A stretch of 10,307 nucleotides of DNA from an uncultured Oscillospiraceae bacterium (GTDB taxonomy: Bacteria; Bacillota; Clostridia; Oscillospirales; Oscillospiraceae), in contig CANQUO010000063.1 in NCBI GenBank assembly GCA_947627085.1, positions 1 to 10,307 on the forward strand, given 5' to 3'. Made by a program: the position numbers and the translations under genes. The notes below the pieces were generated by a model. That model saw nothing but the letters and a program-made list of their open reading frames with translations. It had not been told where the DNA came from and did no database searches. Positions within the stretch are counted from its first letter, which is position 1, and each line of letters starts with the position of its first letter. Below, piece by piece: positions 1 through 5,820 of the stretch.

Positions 1-213
1 CACCACGAGCAGCCACAGCACCACGCCCATGGCGGCCTTCAAAAAGCCCTTTATGCTCTCATCCAGGCGGCTTTTGTCCATGGCCCGGTTAAATAGGCGC
101 ATGAGCAGCCTCCGGACCGCCACGCACACGACTAACAGTATAACTACCGAGAGAAGGTCAAGAAGGGAGAAGTTCCCAAGGCGCATGGCGTCGATTTTCT
201 CAAGGAATTTCAT
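1..213 (-). CDS. Small-conductance mechanosensitive channel (MscS family), N-terminal part only
   Basis: Seen: an open frame of 71 codons that starts at ATG 213-211 and runs off the left edge of the window. The peptide starts MKFLEKIDAM, has a hydrophobic stretch at about residues 17-33, a basic linker (RRLLMRLFNRAMDKSRLDES), then a second hydrophobic stretch from about residue 61. The linker followed by SIKGFLKAAM resembles the region between transmembrane helices of short MscS channels, where a D-x-S/T...F motif precedes the next helix. MscS proteins open under membrane tension and release solutes during hypo-osmotic shock. The start codon overlaps the metA stop as TGATG, so translation is probably coupled to metA. 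The GGAGG 5-9 bases upstream lies inside the metA coding end. The pore helix and the beta domain are outside the window, so the family call rests on the N-terminus alone. Confidence 0.72.
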   Translation of the reverse strand, partial: MKFLEKIDAMRLGNFSLLDLLSVVILLVVCVAVRRLLMRLFNRAMDKSRLDESIKGFLKAAMGVVLWLLVV

Positions 214-1139
214 CAGTTGTCCTCCGTTATCTCCATAAGGTCGTAGGGCGTGCCCTGATAGACGAAGTGGTTTATCCAGTTGGAGTAGAGAAGATTTGCG
301 TGGCCTCTCCAGCGGACGATGGGCTCTTTTGTCGGGTCGTCGCCGGGGAAGTAGTTTTTCGGCACCTCGATGGGCAGGCCCTGATTGAGGTCCCGGAAAT
401 ATTCGTTTTTAAGGGTGTCGGGGTCGTACTCCGAGTGGCCGGTGACGAACACCTGGCGGCCGCCCTTGGTGCACATGACGTAGACGCCGGCCTCCTCGGA
501 GGAGGCCAGAATCTTCACCCCGGGTATCCTCTCCACGTCCTCCCGGAGGACAGTGGTGTGGCGGGAGTGGGGGGCGTAAAATACATCGTCAAAGCCCCGC
601 ATGAGGATGGATTTTTTGTAGTCCACATGGTGGGGGAACACGCCGAAGAGCTTCTTGTCGAGAGGGTATTTATGTATCCCATAGTGGTAATATAGCCCCG
701 CCTGGGCGCCCCAGCAGATGTGGAAGGTGGAGTAGACGTTCCTCCTGCTCCACTCCATGATCTGACACAGCTCCGGCCAGTAGTCCACCTCCTCAAACTC
801 AAGCTTCTCCACCGGCGCGCCGGTTATGACAAGGCCGTCGAAGCGCTGGCCCCGGACCTCGTCGAAGGTCTTGTAAAAGGCCAGCATGTGCTCCTGGGCC
901 TCGTGGGTGGCCTTGTGGGTGCTGGTCTGCAAGAGCGTCAGCTCCACCTGGAGCGGGGTGTTGCCGAGAAGCCTTGCCATCTGGGTCTCGGTGGCGATCT
1001 TTGTGGGCATGAGGTTTAATAGGGCAATGCGCAGGGGGCGTATGTCCTGGGTCACGGCCCGGGTCTCGGGTATTACGAATATGTTCTCGTCGTGGAGAGT
1101 CTGGGTCGCGGGAAGCTCGTTGGGAATTTTTATAGGCAT
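213..1139 (-). CDS. metA: Homoserine O-acyltransferase MetA (probably O-acetyltransferase)
   Basis: MetA acylates the hydroxyl of L-homoserine, the first committed step of methionine synthesis, in the cytoplasm. The protein has 308 residues, the usual family length, with no gap or truncation. The catalytic triad known from the E. coli enzyme sits at the same numbers here: Cys142 (in HICWGAQA), His235 and Glu237 (in TGHSEYD). Residue 111 (GAPVEK) is glutamate. In characterised MetA proteins, Glu at this site goes with acetyl-CoA and Gly with succinyl-CoA, so O-acetylhomoserine is the likely product. The start ATG has a GGGGG ribosome site 8 bases upstream. The gene has its own SigA-type promoter and is followed by the overlapping mscS-like gene. 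No SAM riboswitch, which often controls methionine genes in this phylum, fits in the short leader. Confidence 0.95.
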   Translation of the reverse strand: MPIKIPNELPATQTLHDENIFVIPETRAVTQDIRPLRIALLNLMPTKIATETQMARLLGNTPLQVELTLLQTSTHKATHEAQEHMLAFYKTFDEVRGQRFDGLVITGAPVEKLEFEEVDYWPELCQIMEWSRRNVYSTFHICWGAQAGLYYHYGIHKYPLDKKLFGVFPHHVDYKKSILMRGFDDVFYAPHSRHTTVLREDVERIPGVKILASSEEAGVYVMCTKGGRQVFVTGHSEYDPDTLKNEYFRDLNQGLPIEVPKNYFPGDDPTKEPIVRWRGHANLLYSNWINHFVYQGTPYDLMEITEDN

Positions 1140-1219
1140 TTTCTTACCCCCAAGGTAACGGTTTTTCTATGGTAAGACCGTATTGTGAAATCGTATTTTT
1201 TTGATTGCCGATTTAACAA

Positions 1220-1248
1220 ATTATAAAACTTTTCCGTCGGGTTTGCAA
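1220..1248 (-). promoter_or_regulatory. SigA-type promoter of metA
   Basis: On the minus strand TTGCAA (1248-1243) and TATAAT (1225-1220) are separated by 17 bases. Transcription would start near 1212, giving a leader of about 73 nt before metA. The -10 box is perfect and the -35 box matches four of six bases. Confidence 0.65.
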
Positions 1249-1401
1249 GGGCGGCGAAAAAAATCTGCGTCAAAATTGGAAAAAATGGGCCCGACTGCAT
1301 ATAATATCCAGAGAAATTCCAGCAAATCGCCTAATTTTTAGAAAGGTTTAATTCATTTTATACATTTTAGGCCAAAAAAGGAAAAAAATCGACCAAAATT
1401 A

Positions 1402-1429
1402 TTGACAAATAATTATAAAATGTTACAAT
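1402..1429 (+). promoter_or_regulatory. SigA-type promoter of the abrB-like gene
   Basis: A perfect TTGACA (1402-1407) and TACAAT (1424-1429) are 16 bases apart, 32 bases before the ATG. A weaker box pair further upstream (TTGGAA 1276-1281, TATAAT 1300-1305, 18-base spacer) could give a second start. The whole 1140-1460 gap is AT-rich, has no credible ORF, and otherwise holds only these divergent promoters. Confidence 0.75.
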
Positions 1430-1460
1430 TAATACAAGAACATCAAACGGAGGGGATACC

Positions 1461-1703
1461 ATGAAATCAACAGGCATCGTTAGAAAGGTTGACGAACTCG
1501 GAAGGATCGTCATCCCCATCGAACTCAGACGGACCCTTGACATCGCTGAAAAAGATTCCCTTGAGATTTTCGTAGACGGTGAGAAGATAGTCCTCGCAAA
1601 GTATGAGGATTCCTGCATTTTCTGCGGAAAAACCAAGAATGTCAGCACTCACAAGGGGAAGAACATCTGTGATTCCTGCCTTGAGGAGCTCAGGCAGGCG
1701 TAA
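1461..1703 (+). CDS. abrB: AbrB/SpoVT-type transition-state regulator with a four-cysteine C-terminal tail
   Basis: The 80-residue protein begins MKSTGIVRKVDELGRIVIPI, nearly identical to the DNA-binding swapped-hairpin (SpoVT-AbrB) domain of B. subtilis AbrB, which spans residues 1-50 here. Members bind AT-rich DNA as dimers or tetramers and repress post-exponential genes during growth. In place of the longer AbrB multimerisation domain there is a short tail with C52-x2-C55 and C70-x2-C73, a likely zinc knuckle. The start ATG has GGAGGGG (1449-1455) 5 bases upstream. The gene is monocistronic: a strong promoter lies before it and a strong terminator follows. It converges with rsmI, as abrB does in B. 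subtilis. Its own AT-rich upstream region suggests autoregulation (inference). Confidence 0.9.
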   Translation: MKSTGIVRKVDELGRIVIPIELRRTLDIAEKDSLEIFVDGEKIVLAKYEDSCIFCGKTKNVSTHKGKNICDSCLEELRQA

Positions 1704-1713
1704 ACGGGAGGAG

Positions 1714-1742
1714 ACGGCTCGCCATCGGCGGGCCGTTTTTTT
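1714..1742 (+). terminator. Rho-independent terminator of the abrB-like gene
   Basis: A 10-bp stem (ACGGCTCGCC / GGCGGGCCGT, one G-U pair) with loop ATC is followed by seven T residues, 10 bases after the stop codon. Confidence 0.9.
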
Positions 1743-1822
1743 GTGCCCGCGACGCATAAGTTGATTCAATAAAGCAAAAGGAAAATTGGAAAATTGACAA
1801 AATAATTAAATTCAATAATTTA

Positions 1823-1858
1823 CAAAACTTCCTGCAAAAATGAATAAATTGCTGAAGT
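1823..1858 (-). terminator. Possible weak terminator of the trmN6-rsmI pair
   Basis: Downstream of rsmI on the minus strand, ACTTC-a-GC can pair with GC-ag-GAAGT around a 15-base AT-rich loop, followed by TTTTG. The stem is short and bulged, so this is only a candidate. The rest of the 1743-1869 gap is AT-rich and shows nothing else convincing. Confidence 0.25.
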
Positions 1859-1869
1859 GTTAAAATTTA

Positions 1870-2697
1870 TTACGATAAATCCAAAAGTCCGTCGTAGATA
1901 ACGTTGCGCGACACGCCGGTGCGCTGGGAGGCCCTTTTGGCCGCGTCCTTTATGCTCATGCCGGACGCCCGGAGCTCCCGGGCCATACTTATGGCCTCCT
2001 CGGGGGCGACGGCGGAGGGAAGGTCCGGGGCGCCCTCCAGGACTATGACAAATTCGCCCTTCGGGGTGTTCTCCGCGTAGTACTCAAGGGCGGCGGACAG
2101 GGTAGTGCGGACAGTCTGCTCGTATATCTTCGTAAGCTCCCGGCAGAGGGACACCCGCCGGTCGCCCAGGACCTCAAGCATGTCCCGGAGGGTGGACAGG
2201 AGCTTGTGGGGAGCCTCGTAAAATATCATGGTGCGTTTTTCGCCCCGCAGAGAGTCAAGGTGCTCAAAGCGGGCGTTTTTATTCACCGCCAAAAACCCCT
2301 CGAAGGTGAACCGGCCCGTGGGCAACGCCGACAGGGCCAGTGCGGAGACCACCGCGCTGGGCCCGGGTACAACGCGCACGTCGACATCGTTCTCCGCGCA
2401 CAGCCGGACAAGGTCCTCGCCGGGGTCGGATATGGCCGGCATACCGGCGTCGGTGACAAGGGCGCAGGTCTCCCCGGCACTGATGCGGGCGATTATCCTC
2501 TCGCCGCTCTCGGCCCGGTTGTGCTCGTAATAGCTCACCAGGGGCTTTTTTATCTCAAAGTGATTGAGGAGCTTCAGCGTCACCCGGGTGTCCTCGGCGG
2601 CGATGAAGTCCACGGTTTTCAAAGTCTCGATCGCCCTGGGGGACAGGTCCTCCAGGTTTCCGATGGGCGTGCCCACAAGATAAAGTGTTCCGGCCAT
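1870..2697 (-). CDS. rsmI: 16S rRNA (cytidine-1402-2'-O)-methyltransferase RsmI
   Basis: RsmI uses S-adenosylmethionine to 2'-O-methylate C1402 in the decoding centre of 16S rRNA. The 275-residue protein has the expected tetrapyrrole-methylase-like fold marks in order: VGTPIGNLEDLS at residues 8-19, AAEDTR at 33-38, VTDAGMPAISDPG at 81-93, PGPSA at 111-115, FYEAPHKL at 159-166, RELTKIYE at 186-193 and KGEFVIVLEG at 213-222. A C-terminal helical segment with an R-x-G-VSRNVIYD pattern (residues 257-269) is typical. The length is normal. The ATG has GGAGG 4 bases upstream, a short spacing. The gene follows the trmN6-like gene with a 23-base gap, so both are probably one transcript. The pairing of two RNA methyltransferase genes next to abrB matches the B. 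subtilis yabB-yazA-yabC-abrB region, but the small GIY-YIG gene yazA is missing. Confidence 0.95.
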   Translation of the reverse strand: MAGTLYLVGTPIGNLEDLSPRAIETLKTVDFIAAEDTRVTLKLLNHFEIKKPLVSYYEHNRAESGERIIARISAGETCALVTDAGMPAISDPGEDLVRLCAENDVDVRVVPGPSAVVSALALSALPTGRFTFEGFLAVNKNARFEHLDSLRGEKRTMIFYEAPHKLLSTLRDMLEVLGDRRVSLCRELTKIYEQTVRTTLSAALEYYAENTPKGEFVIVLEGAPDLPSAVAPEEAISMARELRASGMSIKDAAKRASQRTGVSRNVIYDGLLDLS

Positions 2698-2720
2698 ATT
2701 TCCTCCGTAAGATTCGGGGC

Positions 2721-3431
2721 TCAGTTTAAATGATATATCCTTTTCACCTCGCCGGTATCTGTGCCGTCGGGGTTTTTAAGTATCAGCACGGGCTCTACGC
2801 GAAGGCCGGGCCTCCCGCCCCTGCGGCACTCAAGGAGGGCCGCCGACGGCGCGGCGTCCAACCGGGCCTGAACGAGCCTGAGCCGCTTGGGCTCAAGATT
2901 TGCCGACGAGAGGGCGCACAGAGCCTGGGAAAGGCGCTCCGGGGGGTAGACCAGGGCCAGCCGCCCGCCGTCCCCCAAAAGCCGTGAGGCGGCCCCGGCG
3001 AGCTCGGAAAGGGAGCAGGTCCGCTCCTGACGGGCGTTTTGCCGCCTCTCCTCCGGCGAGGTGCCGGAGCCCACGGGGTAGTAGGGTGGATTTGAGACGA
3101 TGAGCTGATATTTTCCCACCTCCGCCTCCCGGAGTGAGCGAAGGTCCCGGTTCAGGACCCGCATCCGGCCGGAAAGGCCGTTCAGCGACACGTTGCGCTC
3201 CGCCAATGATGCCGCGGCGGGGTCAAGCTCCACAAGGTCCAGGTTCACCCTCGGGGACCTGGCCGCCAGGATGAGGCCGATGAGGCCGGAGCCGCAACCG
3301 AAGTCCGCGCACCGGGTGACGCCGGAGAGGGAGGGGAAATTGGCCAATAGCACGCTGTCGGTGGTGACGGGCTCGGCGTCCGGAGATACCTCCATCACCG
3401 GCCCACCGGGCCAGAGCGCAAAGCTGTCCAT
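2721..3431 (-). CDS. tRNA1(Val) (adenine-37-N6)-methyltransferase-like protein (TrmN6/YabB family)
   Basis: This is a 236-residue class I SAM-dependent methyltransferase. The SAM-binding loop DFGCGSG is at residues 43-49, the acidic residue that contacts the ribose is in LDLVELD (64-70), and the amino-methyltransferase motif NPPY is at 114-117, followed by YPVGSG. The N-terminus PVTTDSVLLANF agrees with the TrmN6/YfiC family (…TDA/S-LLA-F), whose E. coli member makes N6-methyladenosine at position 37 of valine tRNA1. The ATG has GGTGAG 5 bases upstream. The gene leads the rsmI operon from a promoter that overlaps the serpin terminator. The exact RNA target in this lineage is inferred from the family. 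Confidence 0.88.
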   Translation of the reverse strand: MDSFALWPGGPVMEVSPDAEPVTTDSVLLANFPSLSGVTRCADFGCGSGLIGLILAARSPRVNLDLVELDPAAASLAERNVSLNGLSGRMRVLNRDLRSLREAEVGKYQLIVSNPPYYPVGSGTSPEERRQNARQERTCSLSELAGAASRLLGDGGRLALVYPPERLSQALCALSSANLEPKRLRLVQARLDAAPSAALLECRRGGRPGLRVEPVLILKNPDGTDTGEVKRIYHLN

Positions 3432-3452
3432 CTTCTCACCGCCTTTTTACCG

Positions 3453-3481
3453 ATTATAGCGCAAAATTATAGAAAAAGCAA
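3453..3481 (-). promoter_or_regulatory. SigA-type promoter of the trmN6-rsmI operon
   Basis: Minus-strand TTGCTT (3481-3476) and a perfect TATAAT (3458-3453) are 17 bases apart. The start point near 3446 leaves a leader of only about 15 nt, just enough for the ribosome site. The -35 box lies inside the serpin terminator, so the two signals share bases. A second ATTATA at 3466-3471 is a less well spaced alternative. Confidence 0.6.
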
Positions 3482-3511
3482 CAGCCCCCGGATATTCTCC
3501 GGGAGCTGTTG
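3473..3511 (-). terminator. Rho-independent terminator of the sigma-serpin operon
   Basis: On the minus strand a 14-bp stem (CAACAGCTCCCGGA pairing with TCCGGGGGCTGTTG, one G-U pair) with loop GAATA is followed by CTTTTTC, starting 26 bases after the serpin stop codon. On the plus strand the G-U pair becomes a mismatch and no T run follows, so it is directional. Confidence 0.85.
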
Positions 3512-3537
3512 TTGCGGCAGCGGTGATTTTATGATTT

Positions 3538-4875
3538 TTACTTCCCTATATCCCTGACAACGCCAAGGAACAGGGGGGTCAGGGTGGCGGTGTCCACTAT
3601 CATGAAGATGAAGGGGCGGTCAAGGTAGACGCTTACCTGCTTTACATGGTCAGATGAAGGGGCCCCGTCCGTCGTCTCCACGCTTGTCACGGCCCCGGCC
3701 CGGGTGCCCTTCTCGCCCACCTCGATAAAGGTCTTGTGGAGAACCCGGGAGATGAAGAGGTTCGCGTCATTCCTTCCCCGGCCGATGCCGGTGAAGTCAG
3801 TGGCGGCGCTGTCAAAGGCGGAGGGCATACCGAGGGAGGACAGGGTGCCGGCCAGCTCATAGTCGCACTCAAGCTCAAATTTCGGTATCCCCGTCGTGCC
3901 CTCCGCCCAGCCGGCGGATTTTAGAAGTGCCCGGAGCTTCTCGCCGGTGAGGGAGGCCAGATACTCGTCCACGGTGACGCCCGCGTTCGGCAGTATTGCG
4001 GCGAAGGCACAGCCGTTTTTGTAGCGCTTCAAAAAGCCCTGAGCCCGGTCGTCGGAGAAGTAGTCCTCCACGGAGCTGTACATCATTTTGACCTCGCGCT
4101 TGTCCCCGCTGTCGGTGGTGAAGACGGTGCTGTGGATCTGGTCCTCCGTCTTGTAGGGGTAGGTCCACTCCGCCTCAAAGCTCAACGCGTTCACAAGGTA
4201 CATTACGGCCTCGTCCGGTATGCGGTCCAGGAGCTTGTCTATCATGCCGCCCGTGTGGGTCTTGGTCCAGTTGTTTATGTCCTCCACGGTTTGCTTGTCA
4301 AAGGCGGACTTGTAGGCCCCGGCGGAGTAGTAGTCGGCGTTTGACTGGAGAAATTCCGGCTCCACATATAGCCCCGGGTCGTCCCGAAGCCAGACGGAGT
4401 TTGCCATGTGTACGCCGCCCGTCAAGCTCTCCCGGTAGGCCCGGAGATATTTGGCCAGCGCCTCCGGCTCCGCGCCCAGGACACGGGACATCTCCTCCAG
4501 CGTCTCGCCGCGAGCGCCCATGGCCGTCATGCCCAGGGCCGAGGCCACGCTCACCGGGGAGACGAGGTCGTTTTTGCCTTCGCCCCCGGCCGTTAAAAGC
4601 TCAAGGCCCAGCTCCGCTACGGCCGCGCTTCCGGCGTCCGTCAAAGCCGAGGGGTCGGCGGAAATTTCCGCGCTGTACCCTGCCATGAGGTCCTCCGCCC
4701 TCACCGCCGGAGTCCGGCCCGAGAGGTAGACCGCCATCCCCGCGATGATGGCCAGAGCCGCGGCCACGGCCGTTATACGGGGCCAGAGGCGGCGCTTTTT
4801 GCGGGCCTTGGCGGCGGAGCTTACGAGCTTTTCATCAATAGCGCCGATCCTGTCGGCCAGTTGTCTTTCCGTCAT
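3538..4875 (-). CDS. Membrane-tethered serpin, likely output/sensor partner of the adjacent ECF sigma factor
   Basis: The 445-residue protein has three parts. Residues 1-31 are short, charged and basic at the end (KARKKRRLWPR) and look cytoplasmic. Residues 33-52 form one hydrophobic helix. A serpin domain fills about 83-443. Serpin marks are SPVSVASALGMTAMGARGET (106-125), INNWTKTHTGGMIDKLL (200-216), LVNALSFEAEW (227-237) and the C-terminal YLDRPFIFMIVD...TPLFLGVV. The reactive-centre hinge EKGTRAGAVT (388-397) has small residues from P12 to P8, as in inhibitory serpins, so it should trap serine or cysteine proteases outside the cell. By standard spacing P1 is near Gly404. The ATG overlaps the sigma stop codon (ATGA), with GGAGG 10 bases upstream. 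A signal-peptidase-like site (VRA before E61) leaves open whether the domain is anchored or released. The anti-sigma role is inferred from context only. Confidence 0.93.
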   Translation of the reverse strand: MTERQLADRIGAIDEKLVSSAAKARKKRRLWPRITAVAAALAIIAGMAVYLSGRTPAVRAEDLMAGYSAEISADPSALTDAGSAAVAELGLELLTAGGEGKNDLVSPVSVASALGMTAMGARGETLEEMSRVLGAEPEALAKYLRAYRESLTGGVHMANSVWLRDDPGLYVEPEFLQSNADYYSAGAYKSAFDKQTVEDINNWTKTHTGGMIDKLLDRIPDEAVMYLVNALSFEAEWTYPYKTEDQIHSTVFTTDSGDKREVKMMYSSVEDYFSDDRAQGFLKRYKNGCAFAAILPNAGVTVDEYLASLTGEKLRALLKSAGWAEGTTGIPKFELECDYELAGTLSSLGMPSAFDSAATDFTGIGRGRNDANLFISRVLHKTFIEVGEKGTRAGAVTSVETTDGAPSSDHVKQVSVYLDRPFIFMIVDTATLTPLFLGVVRDIGK

Positions 4876-5429
4876 ATTTCGATATCCTCCTTTATAAGCG
4901 TCTCACGAAGTGAAATTCTCAGGCGATAGAGCATGTTGGTCACCTTGGCATCGGAAAAGCCAGTGCGATGGGCGATGGCATCGATTGAGTCGAAGTACCA
5001 GTACCGCCGCAGAAATACGAGCCGCTTTTCCTCCGAAAGTCCCCTCACAAACTCCCCGATGACCTCCTCTATGCGCCGGTTTTCAAGCTCCGACTCGGGG
5101 GTTTCCCGCCCGGAAACGCACTCCGACAGCTCCTCCAAGGACGAGGTGCAGGCGAGCCCACGGCGCTTGGCGGCGAGCTTGTCGTATTTTTTAAGGGAGA
5201 CATTCCGGGTGAGCCCCGCCATAAAGGCCCGGAGAGACCGGGGGCGGGTGGGCGGTATGGCGTTCCACGCGCCAAGGTACGCGTCCTGTACCGCCTCCTC
5301 CGCGTCCTCCCGGAGGCCCAGGATGTTCCCGGCCACGTGCCGGCAGAGCCGCCCGTATTTTACGTCCGTCTCCGAGATCGCCCTGTCGTCCCGGGCGTTA
5401 TAGAGCGTTATTATCTCGGCGTCCTCCAT
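4872..5429 (-). CDS. ECF-type RNA polymerase sigma factor
   Basis: The 185-residue sigma-70-family protein has only regions 2 and 4. Region 2 (about 22-85) includes GLREDAEEAVQDAYLGAWNAIPP and the promoter-melting segment FMAGLTRNVSLKKYDK. Region 4 (about 131-180) includes LSEEKRLVFLRRYWYFDSIDAIA followed by the helix-turn-helix TGFSDAKVTNMLYRLRISL. Such factors direct RNA polymerase to stress or envelope promoters and are held inactive by an anti-sigma factor usually encoded next. Here the next gene, overlapping by 4 bases, is the transmembrane serpin, whose N-terminus is the only anti-sigma candidate. The ATG has AAGGAGG 7-8 bases upstream. The target genes cannot be read from this window, but the operon's own promoter region is a natural candidate. 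Confidence 0.92.
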   Translation of the reverse strand: MEDAEIITLYNARDDRAISETDVKYGRLCRHVAGNILGLREDAEEAVQDAYLGAWNAIPPTRPRSLRAFMAGLTRNVSLKKYDKLAAKRRGLACTSSLEELSECVSGRETPESELENRRIEEVIGEFVRGLSEEKRLVFLRRYWYFDSIDAIAHRTGFSDAKVTNMLYRLRISLRETLIKEDIEI

Positions 5430-5482
5430 GCTCTCGCCTCCTTCACCCTATAAGTACGCTTTTTGGGAATAATATCTCAATA

Positions 5483-5510
5483 ATTTTAAAAAATTTCAGA
5501 CTTTTGATAA
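5483..5510 (-). promoter_or_regulatory. Tentative promoter of the sigma-serpin operon
   Basis: Minus-strand TTATCA (5510-5505) and TAAAAT (5488-5483) are 16 bases apart, about 50 bases before the sigma ATG. The stretch is very AT-rich, so chance is likely. A promoter recognised by the ECF factor itself would not look like this and was not identified. Confidence 0.28.
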
Positions 5511-5542
5511 GCCTCGGATAAGTGTAAAATCTTATTTCAATA

Positions 5543-5573
5543 TTTTTTCTGACGGCATGTACGTCAGAAAAAA
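5543..5573. repeat. Perfect 12-bp inverted repeat (operator-like or RNA stem)
   Basis: TTTTTTCTGACG and its exact reverse complement CGTCAGAAAAAA flank a 7-base centre. The T run is on the outer 5' side and the A run on the 3' side, the reverse of an intrinsic terminator on either strand. It lies 114 bases upstream of the sigma ATG. Confidence 0.8.
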
Positions 5574-5581
5574 TCCCTCTT

Positions 5582-5723
5582 GTTTTGCGGAGTGTGCCAT
5601 GGGGTCCCCGGCGGGCTGTTGCCCGCTGGGGAGAGGAGGAGCGATGCCAGCGCCTGAGCCCGACCGGAGGGAGGGCGAGGTAAAGCGGCATCAGCGACGA
5701 CGAGGCCGTGCGCGGAGCAAAAC
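5582..5723 (+). ncRNA. Compact multi-branched structured element, possibly a small RNA or a dispersed folded repeat
   Basis: This GC-rich 142-base block is closed by GTTTTGC (5582-5588) pairing with GCAAAAC (5717-5723). Inside is a symmetric GGA/GGA internal loop, then GTGTGC (5592-5597) with GTGCGC (5708-5713). Two arms branch off: an 11-bp hairpin 5606-5616/5621-5631 with loop TGTT, and an arm closed by GATGCC (5643-5648)/GGCATC (5687-5692), topped by CCT/AGG and GCCC/GGGC. At least four pairs are G-U on the plus strand and become mismatches on the minus strand, which favours a plus-strand RNA. A strong terminator follows 4 bases later. No known RNA family was recognised. The short terminal inverted repeats also fit a MITE-like or REP-like element; genome copy number would decide. 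Weak boxes TTGATA (5504-5509) and TAAAAT (5525-5530), 15 bases apart, are the only promoter candidate. Confidence 0.42.
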
Positions 5724-5727
5724 GGCA

Positions 5728-5772
5728 GAAAAATACCGCAAATAGGCCCGCAGGCCTTTTTGCGGTATTTTT
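5728..5772. terminator. Strong terminator that works on both strands
   Basis: AAAAATACCGCAAA pairs perfectly with TTTGCGGTATTTTT (14 bp). After a 1x1 T/T internal loop a further AGGCC/GGCCT stem is capped by CGCA. Either strand ends in a T run. On the minus strand it ends ferredoxin transcription; on the plus strand it would end the RNA from the structured element. Confidence 0.88.
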
Positions 5773-5785
5773 CGCACGTTCCCCT

Positions 5786-5818
5786 TTGATGACAAAGGCC
5801 AACGGCCTTTGTCATCAA
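5786..5818 (-). other. Perfect 15-bp hairpin directly after the ferredoxin stop codon
   Basis: TTGATGACAAAGGCC and GGCCTTTGTCATCAA enclose a 3-base loop and start 2 bases beyond the ferredoxin stop. No T run follows on either strand, so it is not a normal terminator. It probably protects the 3' end of the short mRNA (inference); the true terminator lies 14 bases further on. Confidence 0.75.
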
Positions 5819-5820
5819 CT

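Noticed and set aside
267..695. Plus-strand open frame inside metA
   Set aside because: Antisense to a full-length MetA with intact catalytic residues; low-complexity composition with no recognisable motif.
1140..1212. SAM riboswitch or T-box before metA
   Set aside because: The predicted leader is only about 73 nt and shows only a 5-bp hairpin (ACGGT/ACCGT) with none of the conserved SAM-I or T-box sequences I could recognise.
1794..1826. TTGACA with AT-rich DNA resembling the abrB promoter
   Set aside because: No -10 box at proper spacing and no gene to serve; it would only run antisense into rsmI.
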